64,000 nt of DNA from Neoarius graeffei (GCF_027579695.1 NC_083583.1:3558542-3622541), one strand, 5' to 3'; shown: positions 53,051-63,845, counted from the stretch's first letter. The notes: a model not told the origin generated them from the sequence alone. Translations and numbers: made by a program.

Positions 53051-53605
53051 ACCACCGTCACCTCAGGCTTGATCATCAGGGATAAATACATTTATTAGGG
53101 ATAAAATTAGCTCATATGTTTAAAGTCTTTATTTTTCTCTAAAGCTGCTTCATGACAGTGTGTGTTGTTAAAAGCGCTACACAAACTGAGTTGTGTTCCT
53201 CGGTCTCTCTCTCCTCATGCTCTCTTCAATTTCTCAGAGCTCTTTATCTGTAAACTCTGACTCAAATAAACAGGGATGGCCATCAAATTCAAATGCCTCA
53301 TCCATATCATTGTAATCAGCTAAATATTCAGGCAATCAACTTCATGAATTCTCCTTTTGTAAAAATCAGTAAACATCCTTGTGTGATAATCGACTACAGG
53401 CACTGAACGTGTCAGAGACCAGAAGAAGAGAAAGATAAAACACTGAGTGTAGAAACTGACGACATCTCCAGTATTTTTACAGCAACTGAAGTAAACACAC
53501 ACCAGAGTATCCCTGTAGGGATCCTTTCCATGTTGTCAGACATTTATAATAGGCCCATTCTATAATTGCGGGTACATTTCAAGTGACGACTCTGTTAGTC
53601 ATCGT
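53051..53605. other. Repeat A tail and possible transposon ORF debris
   Basis: 53051-53200 is another decayed repeat A tail. On the minus strand 53320-53225 reads NDMDEAFEFDGHPCLFESEF with a stop after TDKEL, resembling an acidic 'HPYLFEPEYT' motif of some fish DNA-transposon proteins. The frame 53502-53320 is hydrophobic and unassigned. Confidence 0.3.
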
Positions 53606-53611
53606 TAACTC

Positions 53612-55826
53612 TTATCTTATGTGTAATTGTGTGAGAATGTCTACAGTCATGGTGTCAGGGATGAGTACCTGTCTGCCCTTGAAGATGACTCCTGACTCCG
53701 TGGCAAGTTCATCTCTGAAGGACCAGTATGGACGTAGATCTTTAGGCAAGTCCTTGATGTTTTCAGGCCATCCCTGCTGAATGAGTTCCGTCAGTGCACA
53801 GAGCTTTGGATCGTCAGCAGTTTGGTTGCGCAGAGTGTCTTGTTTTTCAGGTGAAAAGTTTACAATGGTGATGGTGTGCCTCTCTGGATCTTCAAACTCT
53901 GTGTCGATGCCATCTATCCTCTCATCCAGCTCGATGTTGCCGTCGTTCTCGGGGTTTGGGAGTCGACTGAGGGTGTCTGCCAGGACCATTTCTGCGCCAG
54001 GTCGGTACTTCACCTCGTAGTTGTAGCCCTGAGTCTTGATCAGCATACGTTGGAGTCGGGGTGGTGCAGCATGCAGTGGTTTCGAGCAGATGGTGACGAG
54101 TGGCTTGTGGTCTGTAATCACGGTGAATGACTTTCCGTACAGGTAAGTATGGTATCTCTGCATTCCATAAACAATTGCAAGCATTTCACGCTCAAATGTT
54201 GCTGTACCTGGATTGGCAGTCGGTCAGGGTCTTTGATCCGAATGCGATTGGTCTGTTGTTCTGCACCAGTGCTATGCCAAGGCCTTTCTGTGATGCGTCT
54301 GCTTCCAGTGTCAGGGGTGTGCTGGTGTCGTAGTATTTCAGGCATGCGTCCTCTGTGATGGCAGATTTCAAGTCGTTGAAGCATTTTTGGTGGTCGGCTT
54401 CCCATATCCACATGGCGTCATTTTTCAGCAGTCCTCTGAGTGTGTGCGCTTTCTCTGCAAACTTTGGTATGTATGTGGCAAGGTAGGTTAACATTCCCAA
54501 GAATCTGTGCAGTTCGTCTTTGTTCCGTGGTGTTGGCATTTTCTGAATGTCTCTGATTTTTGCAGGGTCTGGTATAATGCCACTGTCTGTGTACAGGTTG
54601 CCAAAGAATGAAATGTGGTTTTGTTTGATGACACACTTGTCGCTGTTGAACACCATACCTGCCTCTGCAGCTCACTCCATCAGCGCAGTCAGGTTCCTGT
54701 CGTGCTCCTCTTCATCCTTCCCGTAGATGACGATGTCATCGGCGATGCTGGCCACGCCTTGAAGTCCCTCCAGGATTTGGTCCATCTTGGCCTGGAAGAG
54801 ATCCTGAGACACACTCAGTCCGAATGGCAGACGTTTCCAGCAGTACCTGCCGAAGGGAGTGCGGAACGTTGTCAGGATTTGTGACTCTTCATCCAGATGT
54901 ATGGACCAGTATCCTGCTTTCGCGTCCAGCTTGCTGAAGATCTTTGCATTTGCGAATCTGGGATTCAGTTCCTCCACGGTAGGTATTTTGTGTGGGCATC
55001 TCTTCAGGCCGGCATTTAGTTTTTGTGGGTCAAGGCATATGCGTAGAGATCCGTCTTTCTTTGTGCTGTATGCAAGGCTGGAGCACCAATCGGTGTGGTG
55101 TTCTACTTTCCTCAGGACATCTTGTGCAACAAGCTTGTTCAGTTCACCTTGGAGCTTGTCTTTGATGTGAATGCTGCATTTGCGTGGTGGGTCGGTGAAT
55201 GGTTCAGCGTCGGGCTTCAGGATGAGTTTTGCAGTTCCTTTGAAGTTTCCTATTTGGTCGAATTGGTTAGGGTACGCTCTCATGAGATCACTGCAGGTGG
55301 TTACTTTCGGGTGTTTTGTCTGTTGTCTGTCTTCCTTGCTGTTGTCAGTCTTTTGCTTTACAGTGTCCACATGCAGGGTGACAAGGTTCAGCAGTTTGCT
55401 TGTGGGTAGTCCAACTACAGCTGGCCCTGGTACATCCACAACGTAGAACTTGGCGCTTACCCATCTGGAGTCCTTGTACTGGCACGGGATGTTGATGGTT
55501 CCATAGCAAGGTATCTCATGTCCATTGTATGCTGAGAGCTTCATGTTGTTTTTCTTCAGCCGCTTATATGCACTTGTGTCGCTTCCGTACATCTGCCTGA
55601 ATGTGCGCAGTGGAAGGGTGTTTCCTGATGCCCCTGTGCCTGTGCCGATTTTTAGATGAAGTGTGTGTCCATGGCCTGGTACGTTGGGTGGTCTCACGTT
55701 GAGTGTTGTGTAGGCTTCATCTCTAGGCGGGTTGCTGTTGATGCTGTGCATGCATTTTTCACTGATGGTGATGGAGTGGAATTGTTGCTGGTACATGTAT
55801 TCGTCCTCTGGGTCCTCACAGTCAAC
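53612..55826 (-). pseudogene. Gypsy 2 pol: protease, RT, RNase H
   Basis: Protease region: the active site reads IGTGTGASGN at about 55627-55652, where a D(T/S)G is expected; the aspartate is gone and a 6-bp duplication is inserted. RT: LRICLDPQKLNAGLKRCPHK, KLDAKAGYWSIHLDEESQIL, FGRYCWKRLPFGLSVSQDLF and ASIADDIVIYG with both aspartates intact. A TGA at 54669-54671, probably from a CGA arginine codon, closes the frame. RNase H starts LTLEADASQKGLGIALVQ and, after a frame change near 54190, has MLAIVYGMQRYHTYLYGKSF and VITDHKPLVTI. It ends ILTQLHIR, just into the integrase finger. Confidence 0.88.
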
Positions 55827-55828
55827 TA

Positions 55829-57432
55829 CAGTGGTGCTTGAAAGTTTGTGAACCCTTTAGAATTTTCTATATTTCTGCATAAATATGACCTAAAACATAA
55901 TCAGATTTTCACACAAGTCCTAAAAGTAGATAAAGAGAACCCAGTTAAACAAATGAGACAAAAATATTATACTTGGTCATTTATTTATTGAGGAAAATGA
56001 TCCAATGTTACATATCTGCGAGTGGCAAAAGTATGTGAACCTCTAGGATTAGCAGTTAATTTGAAGGTGAAATTAGAGTCAGGTGTTTTCAATCAATGGG
56101 ATGACAATCAGGTGTGAGTGGGCACCCTGTTTTATTTAAAGAACAGGGATCTATCAAAGTCTGATCTTCACAACACATTTGTGGAAGTGTATCATGGCAC
56201 GAACAAAGGAGATTTCTGAGGACCTCAGAAAAAGCGTTGTTGATGCTCATCAGGCTGGAAAAGGTTACAAAACCATCTCTAAAGAGTTTGGACTCCACCA
56301 ATCCACAGTCAGACAGATTGTGTACAAATGGAGGAAATTCAAGACCATTGTTACCCTCCCCAGGAGTGGTCGACCAACAAAGATCACTCCAAGAGCAAGG
56401 CGTGTAATAGTCGGCAAGGTCTTAAAGGACCCCAGGATAACTTCTAAGCAACTGAAGGCCTTTCTCACATTGGCAAATGTTAATGTTCATTAATCCACCA
56501 TCAGGAGAACACTGAACAACAATGGTGTGCATGGCAGGGTTGCAAGGAGAAAGCCACTGCTCTCCAAAAAGAACATTGCTGCTCATCTGCAGTTTGCTAA
56601 AGATCACATGGACAAGCCAGAAGGCTATTGGAAAAATGTTTTGTGGATGGATGACACCAAAAGAGAACTTTTTGGTTTAAATGAGAAGTGTTATGTTTGG
56701 AGAAAGGAAAACACTGCATTCCAGCATAAGAACCTTATCCCATCTGTGAAACATGGTGGTGGTAGTATCATGGTTTGGGCCTGTTTTGCTGCATCTTGGC
56801 CAGGACGGCTTGCCATCATTGATGGAACAATGAATTCTGAATTATACCAGCGAATTCTAAAGGAAAATGTCAGGACATCTGTCCATGAACTGAATCTCAA
56901 GAGAAGGTGGGTCATGCAGCAAGACAACGACCCTAAGCACACAATCATTCTACCAAAGAATGGTTAAAGAAGAATGAAGTTAATGTTTTGGAATGGCCAA
57001 GTCAAAGTCCTGACCTTAATCCAATCAAAATGTTGTGGAAGGACCTGAAGCGAGCAGTTCATGTGAGGAAACCCACCAGTATCCCAGAGTTGAAGCTATT
57101 CTGTACGGAGGAATGGGCTAAAATTCCTCCAAGCCGGTGTGCAGGACTGATCAACAGTTACCAGAAATGTTTAGTTGCAGTTTTTGCTGCACAAGGGGGT
57201 CACACCAGATACTGAAAGCAAAGGTTCACATACTTTTGCCACTCACAGATATGTAATATTGGCTCATTTTCCTCAATAAATAAATGACCAAGTATAATAT
57301 TTTTGTCTCATTTGTTTAACTGGGTTCTCTTTATCTACTTTTAGGACTTGTGTGAAAATCTGATGTTTTAGGTCATATTTATGCAGAAATATAGAAAATT
57401 CTAAAGGGTTCACAAACTTTCAAGCACCACTG
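55829..57432 (+). mobile_element. Tc1 transposon, full-length, inside Gypsy 2
   Basis: Ends CAGTGGTGCTTGAAAG and CTTTCAAGCACCACTG are perfect inverted termini of a long TIR (more than 150 bp similar), flanked by TA (55827-55828, 57433-57434). At 1604 bp it has the usual Tc1 size. Encodes a broken transposase on the plus strand. The host gag-pol frame is continuous across the target once the insertion and one TA are disregarded. Confidence 0.95.
56194..57215 (+). pseudogene. Tc1 transposase, inactivated
   Basis: ATG at 56194 opens MARTKEISEDLRKSVVDAHQ. The first helix-turn-helix (KGYKTISKEFGLHQSTVRQI) and the basic linker RSGRPTKITPRARR are followed by a second HTH cut by a TAA at 56491-56493. 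The catalytic domain has WMDDTKRELFG (first D), QQDNDPKHT (second D) and, after a frameshift near 56950, DLNPIKMLWKDLK, where the third catalytic residue is K instead of E. The end is FAAQGGHTRY. One stop, one frameshift and one lost catalytic residue make it inactive. Length without breaks is about 340 residues, normal for Tc1. Confidence 0.93.
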
Positions 57433-57434
57433 TA

Positions 57435-58260
57435 CACTGACTCTGGCTCTGTGGTGTGGCTTGTATCTTCCCCTGGTTGCCTGGTGTTGTTTGTAGTGTT
57501 TGTTTGGTGGTGGATGGGACTTACTTCTTCTCCGTGGAGTGGAGTCTGGCTTCTGTTGACGTCTGTTGTTTTTCCTGCAGCATCTCGCCCAGTGTCCCTT
57601 GGCACCGCATGCAGAACACTCGTCGTTGTAGGCAGGGCACTGATGCAGTTGATGGCTTCTGCCGCAGTTCTGACATGTCCGTCCTCGGTGTATGGCGTGA
57701 ACTTTTTCTGCAGTAGTCAGACCCAGCTGGTTCAACTGTTCTTTGCCTGCCGATAGCGCTTCATATTTCTTCCCTTCTGTTAGCACTTCAGCCCAGGAGT
57801 AGCCTTGAGGTTTACTGTACAGGTCATTCCTCAGTGCATCGTGTGGCGTACTGGCTATTATGAGCTCAATCAGACGTTCGTTCAGCTCAGCGTCAGTGAA
57901 TTGGCATTTCAGTGCTAACGTTCTGGCTCTAGTCACAAAGTCATCAATGTTTTCGTCGGGTCTCTGTCTGTACTGCATTAAATGAAGTCTGTGTATTCTA
58001 AAGTTCACATTCAATTTCAACTGACCTTCGAAAAACTTCCACAACTCATCGGGTTTCTTCTTATTCTCCTCACTGAGTCCACTAGCATTCAGTCTCTTTA
58101 GTCCTTCATCTCCGATCCCTCGGCATATTTTCCTCGCTTTTTTAGCTTCATCCACTATTTCCTCATCCTCTAGATACAGACACATTTTCTGTTTGAAAAG
58201 AGAAACAGCCTCACTCAGATCCGGGTCGGACCAGTTCATCGTTGGTAGATGCGATGCCAT
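57435..58260 (-). CDS. Gypsy 2 gag
   Basis: The frame starts MASHLPTMNWSDPDLSEAVS, 197 bp inside the LTR, and runs 275 residues to the Tc1 insertion. It contains a capsid-like retrotrans_gag region (LWKFFEGQLKLNVNFRIHRL, DENIDDFVTRARTLALKCQF) and two zinc knuckles, CQNCGRSHQLHQC and CSACGAKGHWARCC, then a basic RNA-binding tail. Gag packages the retrotransposon RNA in cytoplasmic particles. The frame is intact up to the insertion, unlike pol. In the uninterrupted element it would pass directly into protease. Confidence 0.85.
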
Positions 58261-58457
58261 TCTTGTCCTCTCTCTGGTCTCGAGCTTGAACCGTTACCAC
58301 TGTTAGCCACCTAGCTTGATCCCGCTAGCTGCCGAAGTCTTTTCACCCATCAGGCGAAAAAAAAAATATCCTCGGACAGTTTTACTGTAAACTTCCGTCG
58401 GCACGAAGCAGTTCTGTGTGGCGTTGTAGGCGATTGTTTTCCGCTGCCACCATGAAG

Positions 58458-58622
58458 TGTTATTGTTGTGAATAAAGTCATTCAATGATGAGGAGACTCG
58501 GAGATGAGTTTAACGATACTTTACTGAGGTACTAATTGACTGACATATTACAGACAGTGTTATTATGCGGGCCCTGTTCTAGTGTAGATCACTCCGCGTA
58601 AGGGTAATATAGTCCCATAACA
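58458..58622 (-). repeat. 5' LTR of Gypsy element 2
   Basis: 165 bp, TGTTAT...ATAACA inverted ends, short for a Gypsy LTR. Contains 'cagtaaagtatcg' and 'gactttattcacaa' but no clear AATAAA. Confidence 0.65.
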
Positions 58623-58725
58623 TACCACAACACTGATGACAAACTATACAGTTTTTAAACATCAAATATTAAAAAAAGAGCAAATAAAAATATTACATTA
58701 AAAGTTGGCTCGTGTACAGACTCAC

Positions 58726-58830
58726 CCTGTGTGCTGAGGACAGAGATCTGCACTGTGCTCCTCCTCCTTCAGGTAATATTTAATGATTACAGCCACGCTG
58801 AGGTACGTCGTAGCCAGAATTCCTAATACA
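58726..58830 (-). CDS. slc38a8: slc38a8-like exon C
   Basis: 105 nt, acceptor AAAATGCAG, donor GTGAGT. Encodes VLGILATTYLSVAVIIKYYL and the acidic loop KEEEHSADLCPQHTG. The first base completes the serine codon from exon B, and two bases remain for the next exon. Matches the TM after the YTS motif in SLC38A8 (a sodium-coupled glutamine/neutral amino-acid transporter). The next exon, which should carry the conserved FGFQCHEA-type segment, was not found downstream in this window. Confidence 0.85.
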
Positions 58831-58931
58831 CTGCATTTTACACACACAGACACACACAGAGTTATACTGCAATCAGCTGTGATGAACCCTTCAGTAAAGG
58901 ATGGTTCAGAACATTTCCTCTGATAGAACAC

Positions 58932-59019
58932 CTAGTATATCTCTGGATGCTGATTTCTTTGGTGATGGACAGCTGGAGGATGATGACGAGGCACACGATG
59001 AAGAGTGCAAAGCTCTGGT
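58932..59019 (-). CDS. slc38a8: slc38a8-like exon B
   Basis: 88 nt, acceptor ATATACAG, donor GTGTTC (weak). Encodes QSFALFIVCLVIILQLSIT then KEISIQRYT, the TM preceding the K-E-I-x-x-Q-x-Y-T-S motif of SLC38A7/8. Two bases at each end fit exons A and C in phase only if an intervening exon joins A and B, as in human SLC38A8, where a short loop segment lies between them. That segment was not located. Confidence 0.82.
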
Positions 59020-59090
59020 CTGTATATCAGCAATAGGGCATCACTTTTGCTCCTGTCACCATTTCGTATAAGGACAAGCATACTAAACAC

Positions 59091-59867
59091 TAGGGTGCAT
59101 CAGTTGCCCCCTAAAAATGAAAAGTTCCTCCGATCATGATGCATTTTTGTTTTTATTTTCCTTTTGGTAAGAAAACACACTGGGTGAAATATTTTGACAA
59201 AATTCAAAAAGTTTAATGGTGGCACCAGGAGCTCAAAGTTATGGAAAAAGCTGCTATTTTATGACTTTTATGACAAAATTTCGATCACTTTTCATAAAAC
59301 ATTATGGCACCTTATAGAGTATACCAAATATCTTAGATACTGTAGACAGTATGTCTAGAATGTCTAAAAATATTTGGAGGTTTATTTTAGGGTGTCACTA
59401 GCATTATCTATCAATGTTATAACCCTGGTTTTAAGCTTGCCGCCTATGCATATATGCTAGCCCCTATTAAAGTTATAATGATGCTGGATTACCCGTTTTC
59501 AAGACAACTAAAGATACAAGTGAAATGTTAAGAAGCAAATTCTCAATGTCTAGCTGTTCATTGAATCATTGTTCAACTACTTTTAAACAATACAAATTTA
59601 TTATGAATCACATTAATGCTTCTCAATCCCTTGCAAAGGTTCTTAACATCATCTCTGGGTCACAAGAAATCAATAAATGGAGTCCAACATTGTGATTCAA
59701 ACCTTACGCGAAAACATAAAATAAGCGTTTTTGGCAAAAAATGAACCTCATGGTGCCACTTTTGAATATGATCAAAAAATTTTACAGGATGTCTTTATTG
59801 GTGAAAACGAACACCCAAACAAAAATGCATCAGATTTTATGAAAGTGAGGGCAACTGATGCACCCTA
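59091..59867. mobile_element. hAT-like element, 777 bp, 8-bp TSD
   Basis: Ends TAGGGTGCATCAGTTGCC and GGCAACTGATGCACCCTA are perfect inverted repeats, flanked on both sides by CTAAACAC (59083-59090, 59868-59875). No coding frame. It lies in the intron between slc38a8 exons A and B. Confidence 0.92.
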
Positions 59868-59875
59868 CTAAACAC

Positions 59876-60409
59876 ACAAAGATATTCAATTACAAATTAT
59901 TTAATGAACTGAAACACAGTTTTCCATACAACTTCTAAAACATACGAGATCCTGTAGGTCAGGTCTCATGATTAAATAAACAGATTAATCTGCTTCTTTA
60001 ACATGATTAGATTAGCCAGATTATGTTTCTGAGATAACTCTGAAAAATATGAAGACTTGAAAACACAAATCAGCAAGTCAATGATTTATTTAATAAAAAC
60101 AGCTATGATTAGAAGGTTAAGAAAAAAACAGAAAATATTTTTTGTTAGATTAAAAAAAAAAAAAATTCCACTATATCATTAGCTTATTTTTGGACCTAAC
60201 CACATATGTAAAATATTTTTTTTAAGGCCCACAAATTAAAAACACAACAACAAAATCTACATAATTATGTATCACAACAACAAACACAAATATCGATATT
60301 ACCAGGAAATGTATTTATATATCCTTTTTGGCAATGAGAAAGGCATCAGAAAAAACAAAACAAGCAAACAAAAAACCAGATGATCTTTACAAAGGACACT
60401 TCTCAGTAT
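59876..60409. other. Intron, AT-rich, no feature
   Basis: AT-rich with short A runs. No frame, terminal repeats or array that I can support. Confidence 0.5.
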
Positions 60410-61147
60410 TAGGAGTGGGTATTGGCACAGATGCCCTGAATTGATTAGACTCCGATTCATAAGCTAATGATGTGATTCAGTCCGATACGATTTGATTCTG
60501 GTTTGATATCAATTCAATAGAAATGAGGCAAGATATAGCACAATTTAACTGAGAGTGACATTTAAAATGAGGGATGAGTAAATGCCTTTAATCCTAATCA
60601 GAGCCATCTCATCTCATTATCTGTAGCCGCTTTATCCTGTTCTACAGGGTCGCAGGCAAGCTGGAGCCTATCCCAGCTGACTACGGGCGAAAGGCGGGGT
60701 ACACCCTGGACAAGTCGCCAGGTCATCACAGGGCTGACACATAGACACAGACAACCATTCACACTCACATTCACACCTACGCTCAATTTAGAGTCACCAG
60801 TTAACCTAACCTGCATGTCTTTGGGCTGTGGGGGAAACCGGAGCACCCGGAGGAAACCCACGCGGACACAGGGAAAACATGCAAACTCCACACAGAAAGG
60901 CCCTCGCCGGCCACGGGGCTCGAACCCAGACCTTCTTGCTGTGAGGCGACAGCACTAACCACTACACCACCCATCAGAGCCATCTATTTAATCATTGTGG
61001 AAATGAACCTAGAAAAATGTTCACTCAGAAAAATGCAGATTAGCCTAAAAGAATGATCCATAAATTTTTTATATCGAGATTGAATCAGACAAGTTTAAAA
61101 AACCCCAAACGATTCATCGAAAAACAATATTTTTGCACACCCCTCCT
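60410..61147. mobile_element. hAT-like element with TAGGAGTGGG ends
   Basis: Left TAGGAGTGGGTATTGGCAC and right CACACCCCTCCTA are inverted, with subterminal 'gattcagtccgatac' and 'agattgaatcagac' motifs. The flanks do not show a clean octamer duplication. Contains SINE copy 7. Confidence 0.6.
60610..60972 (-). mobile_element. tRNA-derived SINE, copy 7
   Basis: Flanked by the 13-bp duplication ATCAGAGCCATCT (60597-60609, 60973-60985). The head is slightly shortened ('gggtggtgtagtggttagtg'). Confidence 0.92.
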
Positions 61148-61727
61148 AAATACGTGATTTAATCATGTTTACATTAAATGAACAGCTCCGGATCTCCTGA
61201 GGTTTGAGCTTCTCCTGGCAATTAGTTCATGTTGGAATGTATGGAAAAATCTGGCATCATGTCGACTCATCAGTGATCCAATCCAACTAACTCAGGACTC
61301 AATATATGAAGAAATCACTAGTAATAAACATTAACAACTGGTAAAATCAATTGTTATGGTACTAAAACACATGAGCTCTCATTGTAAGTATGAGAACAAT
61401 CTCGAGCAAAACATTCCATGTATATAAATGATGATGATTCAGATCATTTGGCTCGAATCTTTCAGCTTCCCAATGACGCGTTGCCGGGTTTTTTTCACTA
61501 AACAAGACAAAGTTTGAGATATTATACTTAGTGCTTCATACAAAAAGGAAGACATAAAAAATCAAAACATGGAACATACAGAATATAAAAGTCAGCTCTT
61601 GGTGTTCGGCTAAAAGAGCCATCTGAAAGAGTCGACTCCTTTGCGAATGACACATCACTACTACACTGATTTTCATATGGACTAAAAAGAAACAATAAAC
61701 ACACGCACTTTCCCCCACCTCACTTAC
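61148..61727. other. slc38a8 intron, no further feature
   Basis: Intron sequence downstream of exon A. No gene, array or terminal repeat is supported. Confidence 0.5.
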
Positions 61728-61926
61728 ACTTCTCCAGCTGGTCCTGCACCACCACGAGGACCGCCACAGAGATAATGAAGAGGTTAAAGACGAAGCAGAT
61801 CTCACAGAGAGAACTGATCCTGTGGCCACACACTTCTCTCACCATGTCATGATACATGTTCTTATGGCTGATAGACGAGGCGAAGCCGAGGATGACCAGG
61901 CCGCTGATCAGGAATATCAGAGATAC
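61728..61926 (-). CDS. slc38a8: slc38a8-like exon A
   Basis: 199 nt, acceptor CTTCTCAG, donor GTAAGT. Encodes VSLIFLISGLVILGFASSIS, YHDMVREVCGHRISSLCEIC and FVFNLFIISVAVLVVVQDQL with EK at the end. This is the TM2-TM3 region of SLC38A8, an 11-TM sodium-coupled amino-acid transporter of the plasma membrane (human SLC38A8 is expressed in retina). The family normally has G in GDQLEK; here it is Q (VVQDQLEK). The first exon with the start codon must lie beyond 64000. Confidence 0.88.
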
Positions 61927-62004
61927 CTGAGAAGGAGAAGAGACCTGCGTCAGTGCTAATAGACAAAACACAAACATCCTCGCCATGCTGTGTAAGAAGA
62001 AAAC

Positions 62005-62379
62005 CTTTATTCGTCACATGCACACTTCAAGCACAGTGAAATTCATCCTCTGCATTTAACCCATCTGAAGCAGTGAACACACACACACATTCAGAGCAGT
62101 GGGCAGCCACACCAGAGCACCCGGGGAGCAGTCAGGGGTTTGGTACCTTGCTCAAGGGCACCTCAGCCCAAGGCCACCTCAGCCCAAGGCCGCCCCACGT
62201 TAACCTAACTGCATGTCTTTGGATTGTGGGGGAAACCGGAGCACCCAGAGGAAACCCACGCAGACATGGGGAGAACATGCAAACTCCGCACAGAAAGGCC
62301 CCCGCCGGCCGCTGGGTTCAAACCCGGAACCTTCTTGCTGTGAGGCGATCATGCTAACCACTACACCACCATGCTGCCC
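62005..62379 (-). mobile_element. Composite SINE, different tail
   Basis: The tRNA-like head and first body half resemble the other SINEs ('ttcccccacaatccaaagac' on the minus strand). The second half is different: 'ccttgggctgaggtg' repeated, 'cactgctctgaatgtgtg' and 'cacttcaagcacag' inverse, ending 'gacgaataaaggttttc'. The combination suggests a separate SINE subfamily or a chimera. No target duplication found. Confidence 0.65.
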
Positions 62380-62427
62380 GTGTACTAATGAAGGTTAATA
62401 AAATTAAACTAAAATAAAATGAAGTCA

Positions 62428-62525
62428 GGTGGCACGGTGGTGCTTTTATCGCTGTTGCCTCACAGCAAGAAGGTTCTGGGTTCGAGGCTCACAGCTGATG
62501 GGGGTCTCTCTGTGTGGAGTTTTAA
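62428..62525 (+). mobile_element. Truncated SINE head joined to repeat A tail
   Basis: Head 'ggtggcacggtggtgc' through 'tctgtgtggagtttta', then abruptly the repeat A 3' tail ('ctgctttgcaacaatgttta' to 'aataaacttgacttga', 62535-62601). Confidence 0.7.
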
Positions 62526-62601
62526 GTCGTTCAAATTCTGTAAAGCTGCTTTGCAACAATGTTTATTGTTAAAAGCGCTATACAAATAAACTTGACTTGA
62601 C

Positions 62602-63845
62602 AACAATCTTCAAGTTATGCCACAGATTCTCAATTGGATTGAAGTCTGGGCTTTGATTAGGCCATTCCAAGACATTTAAATGTTTCCCTTTAAACCACTC
62701 CAGCGTAGCTTTAGCAGTATATTTAGGGTCATTGTCCTGCTGGAACATGAACCTTCGTCCCAGTCTCAAACCTCTGACCGACTCAAACAAGTTTTCCTCC
62801 AGAATTGCCCTGTATTTAGTGCCATCCGTCTTTCCTTCAGTCCTGACCAGCTTTCCTGTCCCTGCAAAAGAAAAACATCCCCACAGCATGATGCTGCCAC
62901 CACCATGCTTCCCTGTAGGAATGGTGTTCTCAGAGTGCTGGGTTTGTGCCACACATGGCATTTCCCATGATGGCCAAAAAGTTCAATTTTTGTCTCATTT
63001 GAAAAGAGAATCTTCTTCCATGTGTTTGGGGAGTCTGCCACATGCTGTTGGGCAAAGTCCAAACATGTTTCCTTTAAGTAATGACTTTTTTTTCTGGCCA
63101 CTCTTCCATAAAGCCCCGCCCTGTGGAGTGTACGGCTTAAAGTGGCCCTATGGACAGATACTCCCATCTCCACTGTGGATCTTTGCAGCTCCTTCAGCAT
63201 TCTCTTGGGTGTCTTTGTTGCATCTCTGATTAATGCCCTCCTTGCCCGGTCTGTGAGTTTTGGTGGGCAGGGCCTTCTCTTGTCAGGTTTGTAGTGGCCA
63301 TATTCTTTCCATTTTGCTATAATGGATTTAATGGAGCTCTGTGGGATATTCAAACTTTGGGATTTTTTTTATAACCCAACCCTGATCTATACTTCTCCAC
63401 AACTTTGTCTCTGACCTGTTTGGAGGCTCCTTGGTTTTCATGTTGCTTGCTTAGTAGTGTTGCAGAGTCAGGGTCCTTCCAGAACAGGGTGAGTTATACA
63501 GACATCATGTGACAGATCATGTGACACTTTGATTGCACACAGGTGATCTTAATCAACTAATTACGTGACTTATGAAGTGAATTGGTTGGAGCAGCTCTTA
63601 TTTAGGGGTTTCATACAAAAGGGGGTGAATGCTTATACACACTAGATTTCTGGGTTTTTTTTTCATCTTAATTATTGCTTGTGCCACAATAATTAAAAAA
63701 AACAATGTGCACATTTAAAGTGGTCGGCATGTTGTGTAAATCAAATGGTTATAACCCTCCAAAAATCCATTTTAATTCCAGCTTGTAATGTGAAAAAACA
63801 GGACAAACACCAAGGGGGATGAATACTTTTGCAAGACATGGTAGA
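62602..63845 (-). mobile_element. Tc1 transposon, 3'-truncated
   Basis: The 5' end lies near 63845, with 'cttgcaaaagtattcatccc' as on fish Tc1 termini. The transposase runs leftward and is cut at about 62602, where repeat A tail begins, so the C-terminal about 50 residues and the 3' terminus are missing. Confidence 0.8.
62605..63353 (-). pseudogene. Tc1 transposase, truncated
   Basis: First frame 63353-62766: IPQSSIKSIIAKWKEYGHY (HTH), RRPCPPKLTDRARRALIRDA, GVSVHRATLSRTLHRAGLYG and [20 protein letters not shown], in which the first catalytic D of FSDETK is N. After a frameshift near 62930 the second frame has [37 protein letters not shown] (second D) and [13 protein letters not shown] (E intact). 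The N-terminal residues before IPQSS were not resolved. Dead by frameshift, D-to-N change and truncation. Confidence 0.88.

Larger units (their letters stand above)
53606..58622 (-). mobile_element. Gypsy retrotransposon 2, 3'-truncated, Tc1-interrupted
   Basis: A 165-bp 5' LTR (58622-58458 on the minus strand) begins TGTTATGGGA and ends CAATAACA. It is followed by a primer-site-like 'tggtggcagcgg'. Gag, protease, RT and RNase H follow; integrase is cut off after its first residues near 53606 and the 3' LTR is missing. A Tc1 element is inserted between gag and protease at 55829-57432. Confidence 0.88.

Noticed and set aside
53320-53502. slc38a8 missing exon candidate
   Set aside because: The hydrophobic frame resembles a transporter segment only when frames are mixed; it cannot be supported.
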